From the NCBI GenBank assembly GCA_963691815.1, contig OY829658.1, positions 18,888,499-18,952,498 of the forward strand: a stretch of DNA of 64,000 nt, written 5' to 3'. The DNA comes from Echiichthys vipera (lineage: Eukaryota; Chordata; Actinopteri; Perciformes; Trachinidae). Below the pieces are notes generated by a model. That model made no database searches. It saw only the letters and a list, made by a program, of their open reading frames with translations, and had not been told where the DNA came from. Position 1 is the first letter of the stretch. The number at the start of each line of letters is the position of its first letter. This document shows positions 41,044 through 53,700 of the stretch, one piece after another. Both the position numbers and the translations under genes were made by a program.

Positions 41044-42200
41044 CGGCACCACCTCCTCTGAACCCTTTCAGTAATGCTGATAAGAGTGTTAAACTATTTA
41101 AAGCCTTAGACCTTTTATTGTTGCTTTTCTACCCCTGCATGCTGCCTCATTGGTAGGTGAGGGCTCGGGACAAGCCCAGCTTAAAATCAGCATCATGCTC
41201 CACTGGCTCTTGACACCAGTGCTTGGGGTGATGGGCACAGCCGATAATGGTGTCTCAGCTCTGCGCCTGCTTTGGCATGTATAGGAGCCAACTGAAGCCC
41301 TGGTGTGCAAAAAAAACAAAAAAAAAAACATTCTGTCCCAGCAAATCAGCCTGGAAGGGAGGTAAGGTCTAGTGCTCTGCCTCAAAGTAGTCGCAGCTAT
41401 TCTCCCTGGCTCCAGCTGGAGTGAGGAGCATGGCTCAGTCACTGTTCTCTTCATCATCTTACCAACAGTGCTGCCTTGGCAAGCAGATGTGTTTGAGAAC
41501 AGGCTTGTAGAGACATGATTTTCACTCCACTTCCCCTTTCTCTAAAGCTGGCTGCCCTGTTAAGCAGTTAGCAGATGCGTTTGAGCAGACTGTCCCTTGA
41601 CATCAAGAGCAGGATCACTGGTATCTAAACAGCATTTATTGACTGTGGTACAAGAAGTGCCCTTTACATTGCAACCCCTATGGGCTGATGTACTGGCAGC
41701 AACAAGAGCTCAGAAGCGTTATGATCCTGCAGCTGACTTCTCTATCCCTGGTAGCAGTGTGGTGGCACCACTATCTAACAACTATAATGGGATGGATAGC
41801 AAAAAAAGCTGCAATGTATTAGTAGCTAGATATATAAAGATGCCAGTGTGGGGGAGTATTTTCTCCTTTCTGAAGATGAAGTGGATGTCCTGGAAGATTA
41901 AAAAACAACCTCTCTTTCATTTCAGCTATCTTCTTATTCCCATTCAACCCAGGAGAGCTATCCTGGACGTTCATAAAACTACCTAATCTTCGTGCTCATT
42001 GTAAAGATACTACTGAATCAGGTTTGATTATATCAAAAGGGGAATTACAGTAGTATCTGAACAGAAACACATCTGATGAAGACAGATAAAGAGGTATAAC
42101 TTCAGCTTGTAGAGCAGGAGTGTGCAAGCCTGTAATTTGTTTTGGAAGTAAATGAAAGCACAGACATGAACATTTGTACAGCTGATTATTTTCACCTTGC
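41044..42200. other. No gene recognised
   Basis: A 119-codon minus frame (41098-41457) and a 129-codon plus frame (41597-41986) have no recognised domain. A weak direct repeat is described with the hairpin. Confidence 0.4.
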
Positions 42201-42863
42201 ACTGTATTTACAAAAGTTTTTATCGTAGCGCTAAGAGTAGAACTCTAAAAGTTCTTAGTTATGAGTGATTTCTTGAAACCTATTCACAAGACCAACTTCT
42301 ACTTAGGAGCGGGAGGGACTCCTAAGCAAAGACTAGAGGGCGGGGTTGACTTTGTTGCTTTGGATGACATCATGTTCATACCTCATATGCTCACTGTGGC
42401 TGAGAGGGAATGAGTCTCTAAGAGTGAATTTATGATAGAAACACTTTAATGTGGAAGGGAATAAACTGCCGTACTATGTGAGGTCTGGATAGGGCATTTA
42501 TCGTCTTGTGCAAAATCCTCCTGACCGACAGCTGATACATGGCGAGATCGTCTGCGTTGCTCAGATGCATTTTTCCTGTCACCAAATAGCGGAGAATTGT
42601 AACAACTTTGATCTCCAGTGATATTGGGTGGTTTCTATTTGTTGGTGATGTGATGGCTTCCCTGACCAACTCAGCCCCATTCATAATGCCAGCTCCATTA
42701 AGGAGATAACCTTTTAAAAGCTCCCTATCATTTAATCTCTTCAAAATGTTGACTGCAACAGCTATTAGACTTGTCTTTAAAAGCCCCGTATTTTAAAGAG
42801 TTACTCCTAAACCAGCAAGCTAGGACCTACTCCTAGCCTAAAGATGTTTTGTGAATACGGCCC
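42201..42863 (-). mobile_element. Harbinger-type element with transposase fragment
   Basis: Reading from 42863 on minus, the end is 'gggccgtattcacaaaacat' then 'ctaggagtaggtcctagctt'. The other end on plus reads 'cactgtatttacaaaagttt' then 'gctaagagtagaactctaaa', a decayed inverted partner. 'Gtattcacaaa' ends with stacked AGGAGTA/CTAAGAGTA words are a fish Harbinger pattern I recall. The interior carries an open HARBI1-like frame. Target duplication is not clear. Confidence 0.7.
42430..42744 (-). pseudogene. HARBI1-like transposase N-terminal fragment, 104 codons open
   Basis: The frame from the start at 42744 has 'SLEIKVVTILRYLVTGKMHL' followed by 'LAMYQLSVRRILHKTINAL' and 'VRQFIPF'. In HARBI1-like transposases the corresponding segment is the helix-turn-helix-like DNA-binding region (…VLATLRFLATGSFQ…ISQSTVSRVIHEVTDAL…FP). 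The frame stays open through this region but stops well before the DDE domain. It is a truncated copy, although an intact open frame in such a short element is mildly unusual. Confidence 0.75.
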
Positions 42864-42899
42864 CTCCACAACCTTTCCCCCAAGGGAAAGGTTGTGGAG
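42864..42899. repeat. Perfect 16-bp inverted repeat with 4-nt loop
   Basis: 'ctccacaacctttccc', loop 'ccaa', then the exact reverse complement. It abuts the right terminus of the Harbinger element. Confidence 0.9.
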
Positions 42900-44212
42900 T
42901 GTCTACTACTGACTCTAAATGCAGGGTCACAGGAAAACATCCTGGCTGTTAGATGAGTTCATGGACTTTAAACATGTCAGTTAAATGGAGCCGACTTGTC
43001 TCAGTGTGTGGGTGTTTGCACTGCTGAGGCCACTGCCATGACCAGCAAACAGAGTATTGTTTCCTATTGGGCCAAAAACTCAGACAGAAAGAAAGTCAGA
43101 TAAAACTTACACAGTGTAAGGCTCACAATTCAAACTCCAAAGGCTGTCAACAAACACATCACGTTATTCTCTGTGTTCCTGCCTCTTGTATTCTCCATCT
43201 GTTTAATTTAAATCCTGATTTTGGTCATGAAGTTTTAAGAAAAATAAACACAGTAACCCAGACAGTCCGCCTTGCAGGTGGAATAGCTGTAGAGTGGCAG
43301 CTTTCTGCAGGCTGACATGCTGCACGGCTTAACGTTAAATGTTGTGGAGTCAATGTCATGGCAGGGGGTGTAGCTATCAGACTCCTTGCAGAGCTGTGTA
43401 ACGAGTCCCCCTGCTGTTACACTAGTCACAGAGTACGCGGCGGATGAGAAGCAAGTCTGCTTCTACTTTTTATAGGGACAGCCAACATATAGTTGAATGG
43501 GCTAATCCTTGTGAACATGCAAATTGAAAGTGTGCAGATTTGCAAAGATGAAAGGCTAAGCCTGCAGAGCCCCACTTGTAGCTTGTGATCATGTTTGTAA
43601 CCATTGTTCTCTGCACACGTAATCTCTCTGAGGGACAGTGCAAAAACACAAGAGCAATGCTTCCTCAGCGTCATGGCATAATTTTGACCTTTTGTTTGAA
43701 TCCAGAAAAACTGATATTTATACTGGGTCAACATGAACAAGAGGTATCATACGTCAGAATCGGCGCAGTATCAATAATGTCACTACTCTGCTATTCTATT
43801 TTTAGTCCCTTTCAATATCTGACTAATTGAGCAAAGCTCTGTGCCGATTGTTGCCTTCTTAGTGGGAAAGATGAAAGAGAAATAGTCTTGCTGGTTTCCT
43901 TCAAAAGTTCTCACTGTGCCTTTTAGGAACTGAGGTGAATTGGAACACATTATTTCACTGGACAAAGTCACTAAAAATACATCCTTATTCAACCACAAAA
44001 GCAGACTGATAATAGAACACACACTTAGGGAAAAACACCAAGAAAGACACAAATGCAGAAAAAAACACACTGTAGCTGTCGAAGCTGCAGGTGACATTCA
44101 CACACAAATCAAATTGTCTGGATAAATATGCATCATTGATAAGACTGTGCTGTATGTGGACGCGAGTGTGTGTTTGCTTGAGCATGAGATCTGGTCTCAA
44201 CAGCTGTTCCTC

Positions 44213-44213
<1 letters not shown>
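42900..44213. other. No gene called; a Cys-rich frame noted
   Basis: A 64-codon minus frame (43235-43429) reads 'CKESDSYTPCHDIDSTTFN' then 'CSMSACRKLPLYSYSTCKAD' and 'CLGYC'. It has eight Cys and a plausible extracellular look, but I find no splice sites and no family. The rest is unique DNA. Confidence 0.3.
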
Positions 44214-44254
<41 letters not shown>

Positions 44255-44259
44255 TATGT

Positions 44260-44328
<69 letters not shown>

Positions 44329-44352
44329 TGTCTCTCTCTCTCTCTCTCTCTC
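44214..44352. repeat. (TG)n then (TC)n compound microsatellite
   Basis: About 55 TG units with three TATG interruptions pass straight into about 12 TC units. Confidence 0.98.
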
Positions 44353-44811
44353 CCAGGGGCATCATGACACTTCATCATTTGCTAATTAGCCAGTTAAGAC
44401 ATCTAATTAACACGCCATCTCTGTAGTCTTTCTTCTCTTCTTTGTCACCATGCATTTGAAAAACAGTAGGTTGGGCAAAACCATGCTTTAAAATGGAAGC
44501 AAAATCAATTAGCAAATACTAATCTTCATAGTACTCAAGACTTTTGTCAGCAATTAAGAGATTTTTCAAAAATTAATCTTTGGTTATTGAAAGAAAAGAT
44601 GATATGGTCACACCTCTGTCAATATGGAAATATAACCCACATCCAATTAATCTAATGTCAAGACAGGAACCCATGCATTAACTAATACAATGACATTAAT
44701 AAATCCCTTATTACCATCTCTCCCTATGCCTATTAAAACACACCCCTCCCCCACTGTAAAATTACCATTAGCATATGATCAGTGCCCATGACTTTAATGG
44801 CCATAAGGGGC

Positions 44812-44814
<3 letters not shown>

Positions 44815-44901
<87 letters not shown>

Positions 44902-44912
44902 TGTGTGTGTGT

Positions 44913-44944
<32 letters not shown>
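44815..44944. repeat. (TG)n microsatellite with two TCTG interruptions
   Basis: About 64 units, broken near 44900 and 44916 by C. Confidence 0.98.
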
Positions 44945-45249
44945 TAGAATAAAAAAAAAACTATAACAGTAATTAAGGATTCATCTCTGTCAGTAAATGA
45001 GATTCTGTTATGTATCCGTTACAGGGCACAGCACCATAGAGTGCTGGAAGGATGACACATTTTTGTAGACTGACACAGAAATTAGCTTTATCCTGGTTCT
45101 CTCAACAAAAAGCCACTGGATTTTATACCATTGCAGAAAAGGTATGTAGTATATGTATATGCATAATGAGTAGTTATAAATACATAGACACAGACGTGCA
45201 CACAGTTTGTATATACAGAAAGTATGTTAATAAGGTAAGTAACAGTGAC

Positions 45250-45475
45250 TTCTTAGTTTTGTTCTTCAGTCAAAATTTTACATGTGGCTGGGAGCATTAT
45301 CACCAAGATGACAAAAAATACATCTTGTTTTCAGTCCACAAATTATTCCATGCAAAAATATGTTAAAGCTTGTCACTTTTAAAAAAAAGAATAATTTGTG
45401 GACTGGATTTTTGTCATCTTGGTGATAATGCTCCCAGCCACATGTAAAATTTTGACTGAAGAGCAAAACTAAGAA
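45250..45475. repeat. Large foldback hairpin, arms about 87-99 bp
   Basis: The left arm (45250-45348) contains 'catgtggctgggagcattat' and 'caccaagatgacaaaaa'. The right arm (45389-45475) is its reverse complement, differing by a single base over the outer ~65 bp and by a ~12-nt extra piece ('acatcttgtttt') plus minor changes further in. The loop is 40 nt and AT-rich. There is no coding capacity. It may be a foldback/MITE-type element or a recent inverted duplication; no flanking target duplication is obvious. A transcript from either strand would make a long double-stranded stem. Confidence 0.9.
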
Positions 45476-45816
45476 AACATTGATGAATCCCAGAAACCAG
45501 TGGGTACTTACAAAATAATAAATTGTACATCGCTTCTTGCATGGTGAAATTATTCTGTCACATACAATTGACACTGTCAACATTGTATTCTTTCCTATGG
45601 CCATATACTGTAATTTCCCTATAGGCCTTTATTTATTACTTTATCAGTAAAATAGTAAAAATGGCCAACATATACAGTGGCTTGTTTTAATGTTGAAATA
45701 TGTAGTAGTAAAAAAAAAAAATTGCATGTGATGATATAAAAACAAATCTTCAGATTTCGACACGTGAGACCGCTGCTTGTTTCCTACATCCTACAGATGG
45801 TCTTTGTTAGCTTCTT

Positions 45817-46020
45817 TTAAAGGTCCCATATTATAAAAATTGAGATTTCCATGTCTTCTTATCATAAAAAATGATAAAATGCACGATATCTATTCAGAAA
45901 CAGTCTTTAAACAAGTCGTAAAGACTTCCCTATAGTTTTGATATCAAAGATATAGGTAGAAACGGCTGACTGTTTACTAACTCCCTTTAAATGGAGCACA
46001 AATGGAGAGACAAAAGAACT
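45817..46020 (+). mobile_element. Non-autonomous TIR element, AAAGGTCC family, copy 3 (left end)
   Basis: It begins 'ttaaaggtcccatattataa' and continues with 'cagaaacagtctttaaacaa' and 'cgtaaagacttccctatag', words shared with copy 1 ('gaaactgtgtctttaaacaa'). The right terminus is not recognised, so the copy is truncated or decayed beyond about 46020-46270. Confidence 0.55.
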
Positions 46021-48974
46021 GTATATAGAAGCATGCAAGGAAAGAAAGTGTTGTAGGGCGAGGAACGCAACAGCCATGTTAGGAGTTAAAATACACTATA
46101 CAGATACACACATACAAGTATACTATGACTTATATCAGGTCCGAGATAACTCCTTACTTATAAAGATAGATAAAAGGTCAACAAGGTCTGGTTTTGTCGT
46201 TTGCAGTGGATCTATATCACCAGTCATCATGTGCATGGTCTTTCTATTCCTCCTCCAAATGAACTGACCTTTCTCTAAAGGTCAGACTGTGACACCACTC
46301 ACATGCACAATAATATCACGGCCGCTGAGAGACACAAAGACACAGAGTCACAGCATCACAGCAGGCTGGAACAAGCTTGGCGCTGTTATTCCATGCTGCT
46401 CCTAAAGTCTTCTTCTCCTGTGTGAATATTCTGCATGTTTCTCTTGTCTGGCCCATACCCATGACCACAGTACATCACAGGAGATAACCCTGCTGTTGTT
46501 GTTTACATCTTCTACGTAAAGGTAGGATAAGTTGCGATGGCTGTTGGTAACAAGAAACCAAACAAGGATCCTCCACAGACTTTCTCATAACAACCAGAAA
46601 TTTAAAATTCCAGGAATATGTCGGATCAATTTTTTATCACTTTCTGCTTGCCAATGCGACCACACTTCATGAAAGCAAGCAATAAGAAGCCAGTTATTTT
46701 TTTATTTTCTTCAAGGTTATTATGTGTCTGTACAAAGTGCTGCTGACTGAATGTGTATCAAATAAATATCTGACATTTTTTCTCAGACCTACATCAGAAG
46801 TAAAGCTACATAACAAAGAATGTAATAAAATAGCAAGTTGAGACTGTATGACCTATGAGGGCATAGGTTTTGTTGCCCATTCCCCCCATCAACTTTTGAG
46901 CATCAAACACTTAATTTCCTGCATTCTATTGCATTTTTAATCACCCAGTTCATTAATTTATAGTGGAGATGTCTCTATTCATGTAAACGAAAACACAGGT
47001 GGCAATGCAAATGTAAAAATATAATGGAATGTAAATACAACAAGGTTCTCAGGCATTATGTATGTATTTTAAATATTTAGTCCACTGTAGATTAACTTTT
47101 CTCATTTAATCTACATGGAGTGTTGAATTTGATGTGTGACACCTTTTGTGAAGGCTACTGTGAAAGTGGTGGGTAGTCTTGGACGTAAAAGATGACTGCA
47201 GTCTCAAAAATAACTTCTTTGAACAGGTGGTTTTCATGGCTTTGCAGGGTCGTGCAGTCCTTCCTGCCCTTTCACTCACCATTCATGAAGGGCAGCTGCC
47301 AGCCAATCACCGGCCCAGCAGGATGAACAAGTTGGACCTCGTCCTTGGAAATGGAGAAGGGAAAGGAGAGCCAGGCTGCAATACAGTGTCTCAGGATGCA
47401 TTTGGATGGTTGATATGTTGAGTTTTGTCAGCTGCTAGAGCAGGAACATCCTCCCTGGCTGTTAATTAATTAAGGATGTGTTCACATCTCACTCTGAAGT
47501 GTTGTAATTAGGAATGCAGGAACTTGGACCAATCAGCTGAGTTTGCAATGTGGCGATGATCTGAACAGGTGGGTTTTGTTTCAAACACTCATCCACAATT
47601 CACAGACATATTAGTATGAAAATATCACGCCACAAGTCAAGCAACGTGATTAAAAAAAAAAATGTATTCAGGACTGAAGAAAAAAATGTGTTAGTTATAG
47701 AACTATACAATGGATATGCATTATCAATCAATTCTAATCGTTGTCATATTTTTCTGTCCTTTTTCTATTTTTATCTCTGTACACAAAAGCATGGAGATGA
47801 AAATGAATCTGACTCTGTTCCAAACCAAAATACGACATCTTGTTGAGCATATCGGTGTAAAACAACAGCCAGGAGCAGTTTTGGTGCGATTTTGCTCACA
47901 TTTTCATCCATCTGAAGATGTAAAATGTGGCAAATGATAATGGGAGCACATATATTTTTTGGTTCATTTGCATGTGTATCCTTCTGAACTTGGCATTTAT
48001 GTGTCCAGGCGTACGTCAGGCTGTTCTGTCTTTTAAATCCTGTGTAACTCCTCTGTCTCTTAATGATGGATTAGACTTCTCATAGTATGACTGCTCATCC
48101 AGCAATAATCCACACACACAGACTTTGAGCTGGAGAAGGCAGTAGGCCAGAGGGGAAAGAAGGACAGGCAGAAAGAGAGGAGAAGGGGTGTGTGAAAAGG
48201 GAGAAGATGATGTGTAGAGTAACTGTGCATGAGCAAATGATTAACTCCCATATAAGTAGAAAGCTTGCCTATAAATCTGTGTGAAGAGACACGGTAAATG
48301 TCTGTCAGCAGGATCTATGCTCATCCCTAAATTCTACTTAAAACTTTGCATTTTAGCTTTTCTGTAAACCAGTCCTTGGCACATACTTTCTATTTAACGG
48401 CCCATTTTTTTTCAACAAGAAAAATAAAGAAGCTATCAAAAGTGTTGTTACTAATGTTTGTATTGTTCTTATCTTTATTTTAAAAATGATGCCTTAGTTT
48501 TTTGCAATTTTCTCCATGTGGTATCAAAAATGATATGGAGTATTTTGACATGGAGTATTCTCCTGGGTGTCGGTATCGACTCAGAAGTTCTAGTGACTAC
48601 CCTATAGTCTAAGTCTATTGATCAAACTGATTATCCAGCACATCCACACATAGGCCTATCTATCCTACATTGTGTATTCCTATGTAGGCTATTTTTGGGG
48701 GATATTGCCATGATTTCAGACCAGCAAAACAATAAAGGTGAATGTGACGAAAACGTTAGGGTTTAGTCTGTATTTTAGCACCTTATTTACATTAAATTTA
48801 CAAGTACAATTTATTCATTGAAAAGTTTAAATGTGTAGGCCTACCTAAAAGAGGGTTGTTTACTTTCCAGGTTAATAATGAATGATGGTGCTGTGCCATT
48901 TCTCATCTACTGTAACTTGACTTGTGTCACTCAGGAGTGACTGACATCATCAGGCTAAAATTTCAGTTTATAAA
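46021..48974. other. No gene recognised
   Basis: Unique AT-rich DNA. A short 'gacctttctctaaaggtc' hairpin lies near 46267. Frames of 60-80 codons have no domain. Confidence 0.45.
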
Positions 48975-49094
48975 ATACTGATAACCAAATGCCATTGTAA
49001 GCATTCTAGCATGCTGATGATAGCATTTAGCTCAAGGCACTGTCGATCCAAAATACAGCCACACAGAGATGCTAGAATGGCTATTGGACCTTAG
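48975..49094. repeat. 'GTTAGCATGCTGATG...TTTAGCTCAAAGCAC' fish repeat fragment
   Basis: 'ctagcatgctgatgatagc', 'atttagctcaaggcactgtc' and 'acagccacacagagatgcta' follow the order of a repeat I recall from percomorph fish. Confidence 0.55.
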
Positions 49095-50484
49095 CCTTGT
49101 TTAGTCTATATTCTACTTCGAGGAATAAAAAGGATTTGTTGTAACCATTAAAACGCTTCTCTTGGGTCACCTTGGGGTTTAGGTAGTCTTATGTCCAAAC
49201 CCATGCACACGTGCACAAACTGTGCACGCACACACGCACACACGCACACACGCACACACGCTTTGTTGACCAACTGTGAACGAAAGAAAGCCTGCTGTCC
49301 CTCTGAGATAGTCATACATGTTGCACAGGGTTGCACTCCTCACAAAACACACGTGTTCGCACAAACAGAGAATGTCTCAAAATACAGAGCCATGTCAGAC
49401 ATCCAAGTACTTACATAGAAACATGCAGACACATCTACACAGAAAAACACAGACAAACAGATGGGCCTACAGATGATCCCTCTCACACCCTGAAAATCAC
49501 TCAATCTCACTGTAATCACCACTGATGTATTGTTCTCCTGATTCAATTTCAGTGACATAAAAAAAATCAGCAACATTCTGTAGAGTATGTAATATGAAAA
49601 CCATGGAAAAAATGATGCCTAAAAGATGCTCCCTCACGGTTTTGGCTGATACAGCATCAAGGCATCTGCCGAGACGTAGCCTTGCAAGAGCAATTCAAAA
49701 GCCTTTATTCTGTTTCTTAATTATTTCAGGGGGTTTATCAAATTTGAACCTCTCAACTTAGCTTCATCCAAATTAGGTTTTTAGTGACTCATCTGTCAAA
49801 TGAGTTTACTTCTAAAAAGATGGTAGAATCCTTTTTTAAAATTGCTCTCACATTGAGGGCTTTGTTCTGGTGTAAAAAGTTACCACCAGCTTCCACAAAT
49901 GGCAGATAGCAGACAAATGTGAGCTACTGTGAAGACGGTACAGACACAGGGGAAGACTCTGAGAAGGAAAGCAAGTTACTTTTCTCTGGGCATTATGTGG
50001 TGACTTTTTGCAGCCTTTTCAAAAAAAACCCAGGGGCCAGTATTGGTGTAACCCTGGCAACAGCATAAAACAACATACTGTCTCCTCTCAAAGTCTACAG
50101 CTGGCACACACACACACACAGACCCACAGGTATATGACTGTCTGCTGCTTTAACTTAGCTTATTTGCATCAATGGGTTTGTACGATATCTCACAAAAAGT
50201 GTACACCACAAATCGTAAGATATCTTAGGAAATATAACATTGTTCAACAAGGTGAAACAGTGAACGGTACATGACCGAGAGGGATAAGGCAACAAAAGGT
50301 GAAGGTTACAGTAAGTCTATGCCCCAAAACTACTATTATAAGATTGGTTAAGTTTATTAGATATTAATAGATACTGTATATTTGGAACATTAATATAGCA
50401 GCAAACAACTATTTTCTATGTAAAGATATAGTGGATTAACGGCATCGGTCCGTCTTTTTTCTCTTTCTCTCTCCTTTTCTTCCT
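49095..50484. other. No gene; short CA-rich tract
   Basis: An 'acgcacac' type tract lies at 49224-49260. Near 50180-50235 'gtacgatatctcacaaaaag' and 'atcgtaagatatcttagg' resemble a known fish repeat with GATATC half-sites, but too little remains to call it. Confidence 0.4.
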
Positions 50485-50714
50485 CCCCAACCGGTCAAGA
50501 CAGATGTCCGTCCTCCACAGAGCTGGGTCTGTCTGACGTTCCTACCTGTTATAGGGAAGGTTTTCGTTGCTACCGTACTCTACGGGGGAATTGTTGGGTC
50601 TATGTAAATCATAAATAAGTCATAGAGTGTGGTCTGTACCTAGTCTGTAAAGTGTCCTGAGATAACTTTTGTTATGATTTGAAACTATAAATAAAACTGA
50701 ATTGAATTGAATTG
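50485..50714 (+). mobile_element. LINE-type 3' tail ending in (ATTGA)n
   Basis: 'caaccggtcaagacagatgt', 'gggggaattgttgggtctat', 'gtaaagtgtcctgagataac' and 'actataaataaaactgaatt' follow each other and end in a short ATTGA tandem. This is a 3'-end type seen at very high copy number in fish, with the tandem tail marking the 3' side of a retrotransposed copy. The element is 5'-truncated. Confidence 0.7.
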
Positions 50715-53700
50715 ATTAATGTGATATCACATCCGTTGCTACCAAAAAAAGTCAAAGTGAAAAAGAATCTTAAGCACTACACATACAGTAAAGTATACTG
50801 GAAACACTTTGAATTTAACACATTGGCATAAAAAGCAGAACTAGACACTAAAGCTCTAAACTCTGTCATGGACAGCTTCCATGTGGTGATGGTGGTCACT
50901 CGACTCTCCATGGTCAAATCAGCTGAGGCAACTGTCTTGCATCCATTAAGCTGACGGAGAGAACTAACAGGGAGAGCCATGACAGGCATGGCGAAGTTTA
51001 TTAAAATATATGTGTGAAACTACATCTGGTTTTCAAAATAAGTGTTTAAGGGTTTATACAAAATTTAGGGAAATGAGATTAACAGGATTATATTTACCTG
51101 TGTGCCTTTTTTGTGATTTTTTGGGTTGCTTGGAAAAAAAAACAATTCCTGAAAATGAGCTGAGGGCATTTCTGACTAAAAACAGACACAATTCAAACAT
51201 TTGTACTTCACAAATGTAGTGATATCAGAGTAAATCTCCCATATTTGTATCTTGAAATAGCTACATTTTTGAATACATGAGGTGCTGACTTCAGGACATC
51301 TCTGACTGTATACCATACATGCTAAAAATAAAAAATGTGTTTGAAAAGTCTAACATCTAGTGTTTAAAAAGTAAACAAATGACAATGAATTATTACATCT
51401 AAGTGCAATACTTGAAGAATCCCAATATGTATCAAATTGGCACCTAAATACCGTGACAATATCAAATCGAGAGAAAGGCATAGCGTCTCAGCCATGGTAA
51501 TTGTCCTGTAGTGGCATGCCAGTTTCCTATTTTACTGGTCATTATTAAACAGGGAAACCTATGCAGAAGTCTTTACTGTATTATAATTCCCCATGATAAA
51601 GATCAGCAGAAAGAAATTGGCAGACACATTAAAAACGTGTCTAAATAGTGTTACCTAATTGCCTATGTTTGATGCCTGTGTCTTTACACTGCCTCTGTGT
51701 TTTATTTCACGTCAACTTTACTGGTCTGCCTGCCTGATATTAATGCCTTGCCTGCCTATTATTCTAGTTATTTTTGGCCTTGTATTGCTTTCATGCCTGT
51801 CCTCACCATGCAAAAAAAACTGTTTTATTATACTAGTCCAGCATCCTTAGTCTGCATGTGGGCCCTGATTCTTGCTTTCTTGAATGGGATGTGCATGTAC
51901 TGCTATGTTGCCTTTGTGTATTTTGTATACAATTATGAAAAACCATGCATGATCTGTTCTTATGAAGCATAAGAAAAAGTAAATGCCAGGGGTTATTATT
52001 GGACTGGTCAAATTACTAAATTAGTTTCCTTTCATTGCCTTTGTCTTCTTCCCTACCGCCCATCTCATTTCAGCAGCTCCCTCTTTCTTAGACAATCCTG
52101 TCTTTTTATGTCTTATCACAAGGGAAATTACTTTGGTAAAACATTTCTTTTGCTGAACAAAGATTTTTCTGTTCAACATGAATCCAGACTAAAAAACCTA
52201 TCCTTCAAGGTCTGTGTGTTTGAGAACAATGTCTCTTTACATAGCTTGTATGTGTGCGTGTATGTGCATGCTAGCATGTATGTAACATCCAAATCTGAAA
52301 TCCCACAAAGCAAAACAGATAAGCAAAAACAAAAAACATCCAGACAACAGTGTGAATATATTTCTGCTCTGATACACTGCTTTGAAATGAAAGAGGGGCT
52401 AATTAACCAATCAGAATGCTTTGATCTAATTAACAAAACATGATTTTGTTTGATAGCAGAAGACTGCAGTCTGCTAGCACGACAATGCATGAGAAGAGCA
52501 TTCAAATTTCTCATCTTCTTTAAATAATTTTCTCTCCGCCTCGCTGAGATGAGTGAAACAGCCTTGTGCTTTAATTGCACTGAGTGGGCCCAAAATGTGC
52601 AAAGCCGATAAACACAAGTTGCCGTTTAATTTTGTGAGTGTTATTTTTTTATCAATCCATAATTTATATTCTGTTCCGCGCTGTAGGTGGGGGTGATGCG
52701 AGTAAAATGGATGACTGAAATTAAGTCAGGTCCTTGACAGAGACAAAAATCCCCGTGTCATGAATGAATAAAATATTAGAATGAGAAGAGTAAAAACACG
52801 TTGACAGGTTCATCAGTGACTGTTTATATGCACATTAATAAAGATAATCAGGAGAATATCTGTGCAGACGAATACAAACACTAATTATCCATATCTGCAA
52901 AACGAATCACTCAAATAAAACATTAAAATTAGTTAATTTAAATAAACATCAATAATACAATATGTATAAGGCTCAAGTGCTTTGTTTTGTACTTGGTTCT
53001 TTTGAATGAACCATTTACATTAACCTAGAATGAACAAATGGGATCATATCTCAAATATTGGAAAGCTGAATTTATTAGTCAGAATACTGAGTAGTGCATA
53101 TTCATATTTACCCTGCACAGAAGCCCTGTATCAGAATGTTTTCTTCACTGACAGAAGAGAACGGTACCAAAGGCTTTTCTCAATGGAAAATATGTTTTCT
53201 CTCTTTTGCCGATTGACTTTGGTGAGAGTTTTGATAGACAGGTATCATCATCCAATCATCTGCGTGGTAGGATTTTAAAGTGATCGCCCTTTCCCAATCA
53301 GTTTCTAATTTCAGTATCACTGCACCAATTAGTTTGCCAATTAGTCCAGACAACAGTGGTCAGAGGTACTCAACACTATGATTCAATGAATGCAGATGCC
53401 AGGGAAAGAGTCGTTTCAGCCAGCCAATCCATCAGCCTTTTATCTCAATTGAAAGCAGAAAAACTAGTTACACCAAAAATGTATTGAAAGCTTAGTTAAT
53501 GATGTAACTTTTGATGGCTTACATGTTTTTATTTGTAGCTGATGCTCACTTTGCTCAAAGCTATGTTGCCAATTGCTAGCAATACCAGTTTTGTCAGTGT
53601 ATAACCAAGCAAAACTGAAACAAAAAGTCTATTGCTGGCAAGTGACAACAGCTAGAGGAAAGTGAGCATTATGGTTGCCGATAACAGACGTGTGCTGATA

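Noticed and set aside
44578..44600. Resemblance of 'tctttggttat' to the miR-9 mature sequence
   Set aside because: Only 11 bases match and no matching star strand or hairpin follows.
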